From Acidobacteriaceae bacterium TAA 166 (GTDB taxonomy: Bacteria > Acidobacteriota > Terriglobia > Terriglobales > Acidobacteriaceae), in the NCBI GenBank assembly GCA_000421065.1, contig ATWD01000001.1, positions 4,146,001 through 4,210,000 on the forward strand: a stretch of 64,000 bases of DNA, read 5' to 3'. The notes under the pieces were generated by a model. That model had not been told where the DNA came from. It was given only the letters and a program-made list of their open reading frames with translations, and ran no database searches. Both the position numbers and the translations under genes were made by a program. Each line of letters starts with the position of its first letter. The first letter of the stretch is position 1. Below, piece after piece: positions 54,547-63,089 of the stretch.

Positions 54547-55606
54547 ATCTCGCTACGGAAGGGGCCGACCGAGGATCTCTGCTTGGATTCCACTGTGGCT
54601 TGAAGCTGGAGTCCGCAAGCCATCGGATCGGCTCGACCATCGAGGCGATGGCGTGGGTCATGTGGTTGAAGTCGATCGTCTGAATCTCGTCGGAGGGTTT
54701 GTGGTAGTCGTGGTGCAAACCGAAGCTCGAGACCGTATGGGCGATGATTCCGCGCTGGGCCAGGGCGTAGTTGTCCGATCGCTGGAAGAAGAGCTCTTTG
54801 GGATGGGGATCGTTGACCAGGTGAGCTCCATGCCGGGCGAGCTCCGGGCCGAGGTTCGAGCGATCGAAGCCGGTCAGCCACAGTGTTCCCTCGGGAACGG
54901 CGTGGTCGGGCCGGCCGATCATCTCGAACTCGAGATTGGCGACGATCTCGGTAAGGGGGACGGGAGGATGTTCGAGGAAGGCGTGATTGCCGTAGCCTCC
55001 GATCTCCTCCGACCCGAAGAGAGCAAAGACGATGGTTCGCTTCGGCTCCGCTCCGGTTGCGAGCAGGTGAGCGAGAGCAAGGACGGCGGAGGTTCCGGAG
55101 GCATCGTCGTCGGCTCCGTTGTAGATGGCGTCGCCTGTCTTGTCGGCCAGGACACCCAGGTGATCGAGATGGGCTGTCAGCAGGATGACCTCATCGGGCA
55201 AGGAAGAACCGCGCAGGATGCCGATGGCGTTCCAGGTCTCGGTCCGGGGCGTCTTCTCGAACTTCGACAGGTGTTGTTCGATGCGTGGCGGGAAGGAGCC
55301 CGGCAGCGGCGCCCGTTGGAGGTAGCTACCGTGATCGCCTCCGGGCTCGAGACCCAGCGATTGAAACTGCGCGGCGGCAAAGAGCGCGGCGATGTGTTCG
55401 TCGCGGGTGCCTGAGCCTCGGCCATCGAGAGCGTCGTCGGCGAGAAAATTCATATCGGCCCGCACCTCGCGCTCCAGCTGTGTGGCCACTTGTGCCGTTT
55501 TTTGTTTGTGAGAGTCAAACGAGAGCACAGGCCTCGCGCCTGCAATCCACAGAGAGCACATCATCGCTGCGACGCTCAGGAGAACCTTGTTTTTGTCTGC
55601 TGGCAT
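54545..55606 (-). CDS. M28-family zinc aminopeptidase, secreted
   Basis: 353 residues from ATG 55606; the frame is open further upstream but only this start gives a signal peptide (VLLSVAAMMCSLWIAGARPVLS). Dinuclear zinc site motifs: LLTAHLDHLGV, YNGADDDASGTSAVL, ALFGSEEIGGYG, and the last His in GLHHDYHKPSDEIQTIDF. It would trim peptides in the periplasm or outside. It is convergent with ahpD and divergent from the beta-propeller lipoprotein gene, 61 bp away. Confidence 0.92.
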   Translation of the reverse strand: MPADKNKVLLSVAAMMCSLWIAGARPVLSFDSHKQKTAQVATQLEREVRADMNFLADDALDGRGSGTRDEHIAALFAAAQFQSLGLEPGGDHGSYLQRAPLPGSFPPRIEQHLSKFEKTPRTETWNAIGILRGSSLPDEVILLTAHLDHLGVLADKTGDAIYNGADDDASGTSAVLALAHLLATGAEPKRTIVFALFGSEEIGGYGNHAFLEHPPVPLTEIVANLEFEMIGRPDHAVPEGTLWLTGFDRSNLGPELARHGAHLVNDPHPKELFFQRSDNYALAQRGIIAHTVSSFGLHHDYHKPSDEIQTIDFNHMTHAIASMVEPIRWLADSSFKPQWNPSRDPRSAPSVAR

Positions 55607-55667
55607 GCGGGCGATTATAGAGGGTATCGTTGAAGAGAGCAGCGATGAGGAGCGAAAGGTCTTGAGG

Positions 55668-56816
55668 ATGGAACGGGGACGTTGGTTTCGCGCAGCGCTG
55701 GGCGTCATCGTGGCGGCGACCCTGGCTTTGAGCGGTTGCGGGAACTTCTTTGTTCCACCCGATAATGGCAGTGGTGGCGGTAGCGGCGGCGGCGGTGGTG
55801 GAACTGGAGGGACAGGCCGTGTCTATGTCGGCAACTCTCTCACCGGAACCATCTCGGGATTTACCATCGCGAACGGGACGCTGACCCAGGTTCCAGGCTC
55901 GCCCGTTTCGCTCGGATATGCTCCGCTGGCGATGGTGGTCTCTCCGAATAATTCTTTTCTTTATGTTGCGAGCCAGAGCGTGATCAATGTCTTCGCGATC
56001 AATTCCGACGGCTCATTGACCGGGGTAAATGGAACCGTGGTCATCAACGTAGGAGCGCTCGATGTCTCGCCGGACGGCAAGTGGCTCTTCGGCCTCGACC
56101 TTCTCTCCAAGGCTCTCGATCCGTTTCAGATCGATCCAAACTCGGGGGCACTCTCTCCTGATACGCAGGTCGCGTATACATCGAACACCAGCGGCCTTCC
56201 TACCCCGCAGGCAATCAAGGTCACGTCGAATGGCTACATCGTAGCTTCGCTGGGCAACGATGGGGATTCCGTCTTTTCCTATAATGCCAACGCGACGTCA
56301 GGTGCGGCGGTTCATCTTCAGCACCTCACGCTCGATTCCGCCAGCACGAGCGATAACGGCATCGTCGTCGACAGTACCGGAACGTATCTGTATATCGCTC
56401 GCAGTGGAACAAACGGTGGGGTTGCGGTTTATACCATCGGCTCGGGTGGTGTTCTGAATCAGATCTCGGGATCACCGTTTCCGGCAGGCAATCAACCCTT
56501 CGCACTCACGCTGGATAAGACGGGGAAGTATCTCTACGCGGCCAATCGCCAGGACGGAACCATCGCGGGATATTCGATCGGGACCAACTCGGCCCTGACG
56601 ACGATCTCGGGCTCGCCCTTCAGCAGCGGCACGCAGGTCCTCTCGCTGGGGGTGGATTCGAGTGGGACGTATCTTTTGGCCGGAGCCAACCAGGGGAATC
56701 CGGACCTGTCGATGTACAGCTACGACGCGACGACCCCGGGCAAGCTGGACCTGGCGAAGTCGATTGCCACGGATACTGATCCTGCCGGCGTGTCGGTGAT
56801 CGCGCTCACGCACTGA
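55668..56816 (+). CDS. Beta-propeller lipoprotein (lactonase / YVTN-repeat family)
   Basis: 382 residues from ATG 55668, which gives a signal with lipobox (LALSGC). A Gly-rich linker (GGGSGGGGGGTGGTG, about 33-47) precedes repeated blade sequences: VYVGNSLTGTISGFTI, FLYVASQSVINVFAINSDG, YLYIARSGTNGGVAVYTIG, YLYAANRQDGTIAGYSIG. These fit the seven-bladed lactonase/YVTN group. The family includes 6-phosphogluconolactonase, but this secreted lipoprotein is more likely a surface binding protein. Confidence 0.87.
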   Translation: MERGRWFRAALGVIVAATLALSGCGNFFVPPDNGSGGGSGGGGGGTGGTGRVYVGNSLTGTISGFTIANGTLTQVPGSPVSLGYAPLAMVVSPNNSFLYVASQSVINVFAINSDGSLTGVNGTVVINVGALDVSPDGKWLFGLDLLSKALDPFQIDPNSGALSPDTQVAYTSNTSGLPTPQAIKVTSNGYIVASLGNDGDSVFSYNANATSGAAVHLQHLTLDSASTSDNGIVVDSTGTYLYIARSGTNGGVAVYTIGSGGVLNQISGSPFPAGNQPFALTLDKTGKYLYAANRQDGTIAGYSIGTNSALTTISGSPFSSGTQVLSLGVDSSGTYLLAGANQGNPDLSMYSYDATTPGKLDLAKSIATDTDPAGVSVIALTH

Positions 56817-56863
56817 GACGCGGATGTTTAGGGCGGTGGTAACACTCGGCTGAATTTGTCTTT

Positions 56864-56891
56864 CCGGGCGGCCTGGTATCGGGCCGTCCGG
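56864..56891 (+). promoter_or_regulatory. Hairpin just before the SH3-like lipoprotein start
   Basis: CCGGGCGGCC pairs with GGCCGTCCGG (one G-T pair, 8-nt loop), ending 5 bp before the ATG and covering part of the only ribosome-site-like bases (GGGTAAG). It may be the terminator of the gene before or a translational brake. Confidence 0.4.
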
Positions 56892-56896
56892 GTAAG

Positions 56897-58156
56897 ATGA
56901 AGAGAGCGGAGCTCGAAGCTATCCTTTCCTCATCCAGCCAGACCGGTCATCGTTCGCAGCGGAGTCATCGCGTAGCTGGTCCTCTTTCCCTTCGGGGGCT
57001 TTTGCTGGGTAGCTGCCTGGCGCTGGCGCTGGGAGGATGTTCGCGTCTTCGCCCGAGTCCCGCGGCGCAGTACGTTTACGTCACGGCGAAGCAGACCTTT
57101 CTGCGCGATCGAGTGGCCGCGGTGTCCAACCGCACCGGCACGGTCGAGAACGGCGAGCGGCTCGAGGTGCTCGAGCGCGGCCGCAGGTTTCTGCGGGTGA
57201 AGACGCCGAAGAACGAGACGGGCTGGATCGATGAGAAGGCGGTGGCGAGCCAGGAGATCTACGATCAGTTCGAGGCTCTGAAGAAGGGCAACGAGAGCGT
57301 TCCAATTGTGGCCAACGCCGTGGTTCGCGACGATGTTTATCTGCATGTGAAGCCGGGGCGTGACACCGACCGCCTGTTTCGCCTGGTCGAGGGCGAGAAG
57401 CTGAAACTGATCTCTCGCGCGACCCTGCCGAAGCCTCTGCCTCCGGGGCAGAAGGCTGCGCGGCCCGCGGCTCCGGCTGCTGTGGGTGCGAAGGGAGCGG
57501 CGGCGTCGCAGCCTGCGCCTGCTGAACCGGCGCCTCCTGTGATGGAGGACTGGTGGCTGGTGCGGGATTCGAAGGGCGAGACGGGCTGGCTCTACAGCCG
57601 CATGATGGACGTGGATGTTCCGGACGCGATCGGGCGCTACTCGGAGGGTCAGCGCATCGTGGGAGCCTACGTGCTTACCCGGGTCAACGATCCGGACGCT
57701 CCGCAGGATGATAAGAATGTGCCGGAGTATGTCACGGTGCTGAGTCCTTATAAGGCTGGCCTGCCTTACGACTTCGACCAGGTGCGGGTGTTCATCTGGA
57801 ACGTGAAGAAGCATCGCTACGAGACGGCTTTTCGGGAGCGGAACGTCGAGGGGTATCTTCCGGTCGAGGTCGGCCGGGCGAAGGATCCTTACGCGAAGCC
57901 GCCGGCTCCGGCGGTCGAGGCGCCGACGTTCACGCTGCGAGTTCTGGCTGCGGATGCGGGGCCGGTGATTCCTGACCCGGTCACCGGGGCGATCGTTCCT
58001 GGGAAGATGAACAGGAAGATCTATCGTCTGGAGGGGAACCTGGTGCGGAGGATCCTGGCCCCGGGCACGGAGGCTCCTGAGGATGAGCATCCGGTGCCGC
58101 CGGAGGAGAAGAAGAAGAGATCCGCCGCTGCGAAGGGCAGGCGGCGCGGGCGCTGA
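56897..58156 (+). CDS. SH3-domain lipoprotein of unknown role
   Basis: 419 residues. Signal region LRGLLLGSCLALALGGC with lipobox (LGGC, about residue 48). A first bacterial SH3-like domain (57-115: YVYVTAKQTFLRDRVAAVSNRTGTVENGERLEVLERGRRFLRVKTPKNETGWI) is followed by a second (135-245, VRDDVYLHVKPGRDTDRLFRLVEGEKLKLI ... WWLVRDSKGETGWLYSRM), interrupted by an Ala/Pro linker. The C-terminal 170 residues are beta-rich, ending in a basic tail KKKRSAAAKGRRRGR. SH3b domains often bind cell wall peptides. No enzyme domain was seen. Confidence 0.82.
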   Translation: MKRAELEAILSSSSQTGHRSQRSHRVAGPLSLRGLLLGSCLALALGGCSRLRPSPAAQYVYVTAKQTFLRDRVAAVSNRTGTVENGERLEVLERGRRFLRVKTPKNETGWIDEKAVASQEIYDQFEALKKGNESVPIVANAVVRDDVYLHVKPGRDTDRLFRLVEGEKLKLISRATLPKPLPPGQKAARPAAPAAVGAKGAAASQPAPAEPAPPVMEDWWLVRDSKGETGWLYSRMMDVDVPDAIGRYSEGQRIVGAYVLTRVNDPDAPQDDKNVPEYVTVLSPYKAGLPYDFDQVRVFIWNVKKHRYETAFRERNVEGYLPVEVGRAKDPYAKPPAPAVEAPTFTLRVLAADAGPVIPDPVTGAIVPGKMNRKIYRLEGNLVRRILAPGTEAPEDEHPVPPEEKKKRSAAAKGRRRGR

Positions 58157-58617
58157 TCCCTCCCCCCCCCCCCGACTTATTTGTGCAAAGTCTTCGGTTG
58201 AAAGGATTTAGGCCCAGACCTTTTTGAGGCGATGGCCTGCCGGCCGGGCCCACTACGCTTGTCCACCCCACAAACGAAGACCTGTTTGTGGGGACCCCGG
58301 TACGGGCGGTCACTTCGTGACGCGTGTGCTCCCTTCGGGGTGGGCTCCCGTTGGTCGCTTGCAAAATTCTTGCGCTGAACCGAAGGGGAGGTCCGCGGCG
58401 AAGCCGATATACGCGTCACGAAGTGACCGCCCCACGCCTAGTGGGCCCGCGCGGCAGCGCCTGTCTTTTCTTCTGCCCGGTGATTTAAGGATACCGGGGC
58501 GAAGGGGGTGAATCGGCACTCTCTATCGTTATTGATTTCAATGGGTTATGGCGTTAATGAAGTTGACATCCCCCGGTCGGGCCGCGTCTACCTACAATAG
58601 CGCATCGGGGGAGAATT
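58157..58617. other. 461-bp gap with a C tract and fold-back copy H
   Basis: Starts with a run of 12 C (58162-58173) shortly after the stop, then fold-back copy H (58228-58461). The last 150 bp lead to the next gene, which has GGGGGAGAATT before its ATG. No gene was found. Confidence 0.6.
58228..58461. repeat. Long fold-back repeat, copy H (with inserted hairpin)
   Basis: The longest copy (234 bp). It has GGTCACTTCGTGACGCGT and ACGCGTCACGAAGTGACC, and the same inserted hairpin CCCCACAAAC...GTTTGTGGGG (58265-58292) as copy G. Outer ends GGCGATGGCCTGCCGG and GGCAGCGCC. The right inner arm has drifted (AACCGAAGGGGAGGTCC). Confidence 0.85.
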
Positions 58618-59247
58618 ATGGATGCAGAGCGCAAGGAGTCTCCTTGGAACAGCCTGGAGGTGGCGAAGCTGGCGGCGACGGTTTTGTTCACCGTGGTGGG
58701 AGGCGTGTTTACGCTGATCACGTGGAGGCAGCAGCAGATTGCCGAGAAGAGGACGGAGGCGGAGGAGAAGTTCACCAAGGCGGCGGAGATGCGGACGGCG
58801 GTGTGGACGCAAGCGGCTCCGATGCTGAACGATATCTACGCCTACTTCGTCTTTGTGGGGGACTTTCAGGATCTGAATCCGAAGCAGGTTCTGGAGGAGA
58901 AGGTCAAGGTGGACCGGCTGATGTGGTCGAACCGGGTGTTGTTTACCAAGGACAACTTCAACGCGTATACGGCGTTCATCAACGCCGCGTTCGATACGCA
59001 TAACGGATGGTTGAAGGGGCCGAGTTTGAGGACGGTTCCGATCCGCGGGGATGAGGATAAAGATGCCACGGTGCAGTTTACGGGTGAGGACAATCGCACC
59101 TGCATTAATAAGAGCTACTGGATGCTGCAGAGCGTGATCGCGAAGCAACTGGATCTGCCGGACCCGGGGATCGCGTCGGTGAGCGACCCGGCGGAGCGGA
59201 TGAACTATGGGAGGAAGACTTCGTCGGCGGAGTGTGGGGTGAAGTGA
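58618..59247 (+). CDS. Unknown protein with one N-terminal membrane helix
   Basis: 209 residues. A single membrane helix (about 16-35, LAATVLFTVVGGVFTLITW), then a charged helix likely to be a coiled coil (RQQQIAEKRTEAEEKFTKAAEM), then a globular part (LNDIYAYFVFVGDFQDLNPKQVLEEKVKVDRLMWSNR...). No catalytic motif is evident. Ribosome site GGGGGAG before ATG 58618. I do not recognise the family; the layout suggests an anchored cytoplasmic or periplasmic helical protein. Confidence 0.75.
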   Translation: MDAERKESPWNSLEVAKLAATVLFTVVGGVFTLITWRQQQIAEKRTEAEEKFTKAAEMRTAVWTQAAPMLNDIYAYFVFVGDFQDLNPKQVLEEKVKVDRLMWSNRVLFTKDNFNAYTAFINAAFDTHNGWLKGPSLRTVPIRGDEDKDATVQFTGEDNRTCINKSYWMLQSVIAKQLDLPDPGIASVSDPAERMNYGRKTSSAECGVK

Positions 59248-59265
59248 TGGGGCTGGTTGTCTTCC

Positions 59266-59395
59266 GGGGCTGAAGCCGTGCCCTTAAGCGAAGCGGTTCG
59301 AGCTTCCGCTCGAATGTCCCACCTTAGCCGCTGGCGCGGCGAAGATGGGGCACCCGGCCTGGTATGAGCGCCGATCTGGTATGGGGTGCCTGGTC
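59266..59395. repeat. Intergenic palindromic segment of a different type
   Basis: Contains TTCGAGCTTCCGCTCGAA (a 7-bp stem) and a second imperfect stem CCCACCTTAGCCG...CGGCGAAGATGGGG. It ends with GGCACCCGGCCTGG and a near repeat of GATCTGGTATGGGGTGCC. No coding content. It is unlike the fold-back family. Confidence 0.5.
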
Positions 59396-59406
59396 TGGTG
59401 AGAGGG

Positions 59407-59607
59407 CTAGGTGGCTTTGCGCTGGAAGGCGGTCTTTTTGCCGGTGAAGGAGTTTTTGGCCTTGAGCGCGGCGGTGGAGTTTCCGTTGGTGGAGGGAGCT
59501 CCTCCCTTGGCCTGCGCGGCTTTTTCGCGCAGGGCCTGGAGCTTCTGCTCCTTGGGGCTGAGGCCGGTCTTGCGGGTTGGTGCGGGTTTCGGGATCAGAT
59601 CACTCAT
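59407..59607 (-). CDS. Small basic protein, unknown
   Basis: 66 residues, MSDLIPKPAPTRKTGLSPKE then KLQALREKAAQAKGG and a Lys-rich end (KAKNSFTGKKTAFQRKAT). Strongly basic and mostly helical in the middle; it could bind nucleic acid. The ATG is clear but no good ribosome site stands before it. It looks protein-like by composition, yet short length keeps the call modest. Confidence 0.5.
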   Translation of the reverse strand: MSDLIPKPAPTRKTGLSPKEQKLQALREKAAQAKGGAPSTNGNSTAALKAKNSFTGKKTAFQRKAT

Positions 59608-59633
59608 AGCGGAATTTTCTCATGGAAAAGACA

Positions 59634-59819
59634 GGCGCTGCCGCGCGGGCCCACTGCGCGTGGAGCGGTCACTTCGTGACGTGTAATCCCTTCGGGTGGA
59701 CCTCCCTTCGGTTCGGCGCAAACATTCTTACAAGCAACCAACGGGAGCCCCACGCCGAAGGCCCACTACGCGTCACGAAGTGACCGCCGCCCGCGTAGGG
59801 CGCCCGCGCGGCAGCGCCC
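59634..59819. repeat. Long fold-back repeat, copy I (full length)
   Basis: GCGCTGCCGCGCGGGCCCAC at left and GCGCCCGCGCGGCAGCGCC at right. Middle arms GGTCACTTCGTGACG and ACGCGTCACGAAGTGACC. Inner right arm ACCAACGGGAGCCCCACGCC. It lies 12 bp beyond the stop of the aldehyde dehydrogenase gene. Confidence 0.85.
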
Positions 59820-59831
59820 GTCTCTTCTTGT

Positions 59832-61211
59832 TTAGCGCTGTGGTTGCGGGGAGGCGAGGACGACGGTTTTGGCGTTGAGGAACTCGCGCATGCCTGCGGC
59901 GGAGAGCTCGCGGCCGTAGCCGGATTGCTTGATGCCCCCGAAGGGGAGGCGTGGGTCGCTCGAGACCATGGCGTTGATGAAGACGGAGCCGCACTGAAGC
60001 TCGGAGACGAGACGCTGTTGCTCGGCGGGGTCGCGGGTCCAGGCGGAGGCTCCGAGGCCGAAGGGGGTGTCGTTGGCGATCTCGATGGCCTCGTCGAGCG
60101 AGGCGGCCTTGAAGAGCATGGCGACGGGGCCGAAGAGTTCTTCGCGATAGATGGGGCTGGTGCGGGGGAGGCTGGCGAGGACGGTGGGCTCGTAGTAGAA
60201 GCCGTCGCCGAGCATGCGCTGGCCTCCGGTGAGGACGCGGGCTCCGTCCTGGACGGCCTGGGCGACCTGCGCTTCGAGGGTCTCGGCGGCGCGGACGGAG
60301 GCGAGGGGGCCGATGTCGGTGTCTTCCTTCATAGGGTCGCCGATGGTCATGGCCTCCATGCCGGCGACGAAGCGCTGCTCGAAGGCGTCGTAGATGGACT
60401 CGTGCACGATGAAGCGCTTGGCGGCGATGCAGGACTGGCCGTTGTTGATGAGGCGGGCGCGGACGGCGGTCTCGACGGCCTCGTCGAGGTCGCAGGAGGG
60501 GAGGACGAGGAAGGGGTCGGAGCCTCCGAGTTCAAGGACGGATTTTTTGATGAGCCATCCGGCCTGGGCCCCGATGGCGCGACCGGCCTGCACGGAGCCG
60601 GTGAGGGTGACGGCGGCGATGCGCGGGTCGGCGAGGAGGTGTTCGACCTGTTCGATTTCGATGAGGAGGGTCTGGAAGGAGCCGCGGGGGAAGCCAGCGC
60701 GGCGGACGAGGGATTCGATGAGCAGGGCGCACTGGGGGACGTTGGGCGCGTGCTTGAGCAGGCCGACGTTGCCGGCCATGAGGGCGGGCGCGAGGAAGCG
60801 GAAGACCTGCCAGAAGGGAAAGTTCCAGGGCATGATGGCGAGGACGACGCCGAGGGGCTCGTAGCGAATGTAGCTGGAGTTTTCGGTGGCGACGGGCTCA
60901 GAGGCGAGGATGCGGGCGGCGTGCTCGGCGTAGTAGCGGCAGGCGGTGGTGCACTTGGAGACCTCTTGTCGGGCGGCGTGGAGGGGCTTGCCCATCTCGA
61001 GGGTGAGGGTGGGGGCGATCTCGTCGGTCTCGTGCTCGAGAAGGGAGGCGAGCTTGTTCATGCAGAGGGCTCGGTGCTCGAGGGGGATGGAGGGGAAGGT
61101 GCGCGAGGCTTGGTGGGCGAGGGAGAGTTTTTCGGAGAGGGCGGCTTCGGTGAGGGCGTCGAAGCTGCGGAGGAGTTTGCCGGTGGCGGGATTGATGGAT
61201 TGGATAGCCAT
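59832..61211 (-). CDS. NAD(P)-dependent succinate-semialdehyde dehydrogenase (aldehyde dehydrogenase family)
   Basis: 459 residues, the Sad/GabD-like short form. Motifs: INPATGKLLRSF at the start, VVLAIMPWNFPFWQVFRFLAPALMAGN, LTGSVQAGRAIG, catalytic Glu in LELGGSDPFLVL, catalytic Cys in NNGQSCIAAKRF, and LFGPVAMLFKAASLDEAIEIANDTPFGLGAS and FGGIKQSGYGREL near the end. It oxidises succinate semialdehyde to succinate, in GABA or related catabolism. The substrate is inferred from closest family features. Fold-back repeats I and J flank it on both sides. Confidence 0.9.
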   Translation of the reverse strand: MAIQSINPATGKLLRSFDALTEAALSEKLSLAHQASRTFPSIPLEHRALCMNKLASLLEHETDEIAPTLTLEMGKPLHAARQEVSKCTTACRYYAEHAARILASEPVATENSSYIRYEPLGVVLAIMPWNFPFWQVFRFLAPALMAGNVGLLKHAPNVPQCALLIESLVRRAGFPRGSFQTLLIEIEQVEHLLADPRIAAVTLTGSVQAGRAIGAQAGWLIKKSVLELGGSDPFLVLPSCDLDEAVETAVRARLINNGQSCIAAKRFIVHESIYDAFEQRFVAGMEAMTIGDPMKEDTDIGPLASVRAAETLEAQVAQAVQDGARVLTGGQRMLGDGFYYEPTVLASLPRTSPIYREELFGPVAMLFKAASLDEAIEIANDTPFGLGASAWTRDPAEQQRLVSELQCGSVFINAMVSSDPRLPFGGIKQSGYGRELSAAGMREFLNAKTVVLASPQPQR

Positions 61212-61238
61212 GCTGCTGGAAGCAGATTAGCAAAGATG

Positions 61239-61423
61239 GGCGCTGCCGCGCGGGCGCCCTACGCGGGCAGTGGTCACTTCGTGACGCGTATACCGGCTTC
61301 GCCCGGGCCTCCCGCTGGTCGGCGCAAACATTTATGCAAACGACCAACGGGAGCCCCACGCCGAAGGCCCACTACGCGTCACGAAGTGACCGCTCCACGC
61401 GCAGTGGGCCCGCGCGGCAGAGC
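61239..61423. repeat. Long fold-back repeat, copy J (full length)
   Basis: Well preserved: GGTCACTTCGTGACGCGTAT and ACGCGTCACGAAGTGACCGC; inner arms GGGCCTCCCGCTGGTCG and CGACCAACGGGAGCCCC around a loop GCGCAAACATTTATGCAAA. It ends exactly at the stop codon of the ankyrin gene. Confidence 0.88.
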
Positions 61424-62119
61424 CTAGGCTGTGGGGGTGCCGAGGAGGTTGGCTCGCATGGGGCGGTTGGCGGGGTTGATTTTGAAGTTGCCGTAGCAGA
61501 GCAGCCGCAGGATGGGGGTGGGGCGAGCGTACCAGCTGGCCCAGCTGAGCGGAGCCTCTCCGTTGCCGTCTTTTGCGTCGATGCGGGCCCCGGCGGTTAA
61601 GAGTATCTGGATGGTGTTCTCGTCTCCGAAGGCGGCGGCGCGATGGAGAGGCGTCTCGGCTTTGGTTCTGCAGTCGCGCATGAAGGCTTCGGTTTCGACG
61701 CCGTACCTGGTTGCGGTGTTGGGGTTGGCACCGTGCGCGAGGAGGACCTGGAGGACGAGGTCGTAGGTGAGGCGGTCGGTCTTCGAGAGGGCGCTGTGGA
61801 GCGGAGTCTCTCCGTTGCCGGGGTCGGGCTGGTTGGGGTCGGCTCCTTGCTCGAGGAGGAACTTTGTGAGACGCCAGTGTCCGTGAAAGCAGGCGGCGTG
61901 GAGGGAGAGATTGGGGCCGAGGGAGTCGAGGGCGGCTCCCTGGGAGAGAAGAAAGCGGATGGCGCTGACGTCGCCGTAGTAGGCGCAGGTCTGGAGGAGG
62001 GAGATGCCGTGTTCGTTGCGGGCTTCGGGAGAGAGGCCCTGGGCGAGGAGGGGAAAGACGAGGTCGGTGCGGCCTTCCTCGAATTCGCGGAGAGCGGATG
62101 GGAGAGCGTGGGGGGCCAT
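61424..62119 (-). CDS. Ankyrin-repeat protein
   Basis: 231 residues from ATG 62119, chosen because GGAGG stands 7 nt before it; ATG 62146 lacks a site. Five or so ankyrin repeats: GISLLQTCAYYGDVSAIRFLLSQGA, LSLHAACFHGHWRLTKFLLEQGADPN, GETPLHSALSKT...LVLQVLLAHGANPN, ETPLHRAAAFGDENTIQILLTAGARID, then EAPLSWASWYARPTPILRLL. No signal peptide, so it is cytoplasmic and probably a protein-binding scaffold; the partner is unknown. Confidence 0.87.
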   Translation of the reverse strand: MAPHALPSALREFEEGRTDLVFPLLAQGLSPEARNEHGISLLQTCAYYGDVSAIRFLLSQGAALDSLGPNLSLHAACFHGHWRLTKFLLEQGADPNQPDPGNGETPLHSALSKTDRLTYDLVLQVLLAHGANPNTATRYGVETEAFMRDCRTKAETPLHRAAAFGDENTIQILLTAGARIDAKDGNGEAPLSWASWYARPTPILRLLCYGNFKINPANRPMRANLLGTPTA

Positions 62120-62397
62120 GCGGAATCCTCCGAGAAGATTATGCATGGTTTAAGCGGAGAGGAAGAGCAGAGGTATGGGAGAGGCGCGGACTTCTCCGCG
62201 CTGCGTGCTGCGCAGATGGGCACGGTGAGTGTGTGGTGGAATGCCTGCTGGATGCGATGGCCGTGTGGGAGGATGTTCGCTCGATAGGAGATGCGTGCGG
62301 CTTCGATAGGCCTGTGGGGGTGTGGAATAATTGGGTATTCCTTTTAGCTTGCTGTGCTCGCTGGGGTTAGGCGTTCGCAGTGAGGGTGCGGAGCCGG

Positions 62398-62871
62398 ATG
62401 CAGGGCAATCCAGAGTTTATGAGGCAGGCGGTCGATCTGGCGGTCGAGAATGTGACCCTGGGGCGCGGGGGGCCGTTTGGCGCGGTGATTGTGCGCGACG
62501 GCGAGGTGATTGCGACCGGAGTGAACCGGGTGACGGCGACGAACGATCCGACGGCGCACGCGGAGGTGACGGCGATCCGCGAGGCCTGCCAGGTGCTGGG
62601 AGATTTTGCTCTGCCGGGGTGCGTGATCTATACGAGCTGCGAGCCGTGCCCGATGTGTCTGGCGGCGATCAGCTGGGCCCGCATGGATGGAATTTTTTAT
62701 AGCGGAACGGCTGAGGATGCCGCCGATGCCGGGTTCGATGACGCGTTTCTGTATGAAGAGATGAAGCGGCCGGTGGGCGAGCGGAAGGTGCCCGAGGTGC
62801 GGCTGCTTCCGGAGCGCGGACGAGAGAGCTTCGACGTGTGGCGTCGTTTGATGACGCGGGTGGATTATTGA
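62398..62871 (+). CDS. guaD: Guanine deaminase (cytidine-deaminase fold)
   Basis: 157 residues from ATG 62398; a GTG at 62380 is possible. It closely follows the Bacillus GuaD pattern: GGPFGAVIVRDGEVIATG, NDPTAHAEVTAIREACQVLG (zinc His and catalytic Glu), YTSCEPCPMCLAAISWAR (two zinc Cys), then the GuaD-specific DAADAGFDDAFLYEEM and a C-terminus FDVWRRLMTRVDY that in GuaD is swapped between subunits. It converts guanine to xanthine in purine salvage. Confidence 0.9.
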   Translation: MQGNPEFMRQAVDLAVENVTLGRGGPFGAVIVRDGEVIATGVNRVTATNDPTAHAEVTAIREACQVLGDFALPGCVIYTSCEPCPMCLAAISWARMDGIFYSGTAEDAADAGFDDAFLYEEMKRPVGERKVPEVRLLPERGRESFDVWRRLMTRVDY

Positions 62872-62914
62872 GAGGGGCTTTGAGGTGAATCTTTGGCGGG
62901 AGAAGCAAACCGCA

Positions 62915-62960
62915 GATCCTTCGACTGCGCTCCCTGCGGTGGCTTCGCTTAGGATGACAC
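62915..62960. repeat. Dispersed short repeat (TTAGGATGACAC family), copy 4
   Basis: GATCCTTCGACTGCGCTCCC...GGCTTCGCTTAGGATGACAC, between guaD and the homoserine dehydrogenase gene. A further faint half-copy (TTCGTTCAGGATGGCGCC) follows at about 62996-63013. Confidence 0.55.
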
Positions 62961-63089
62961 TTTTCGTGGGATTCATATCGAGGCTGTGGGAGACTTCGTT
63001 CAGGATGGCGCCCCTTTCTTACTGAAGTTAGGTATTAGAAGAGTTGAGATCGATCGGTAGAACTTAAATCGCTGAGCGGACGAGGACGG

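Noticed and set aside
55587..55667. Earlier start for the beta-propeller lipoprotein
   Set aside because: It would put 27 charged residues before the signal peptide and overlap the divergent M28 gene start; ATG 55668 gives a clean lipoprotein signal.
59844..61427. 527-codon plus-strand frame opposite succinate-semialdehyde dehydrogenase
   Set aside because: Same kind of antisense shadow; it also runs through fold-back repeat J.
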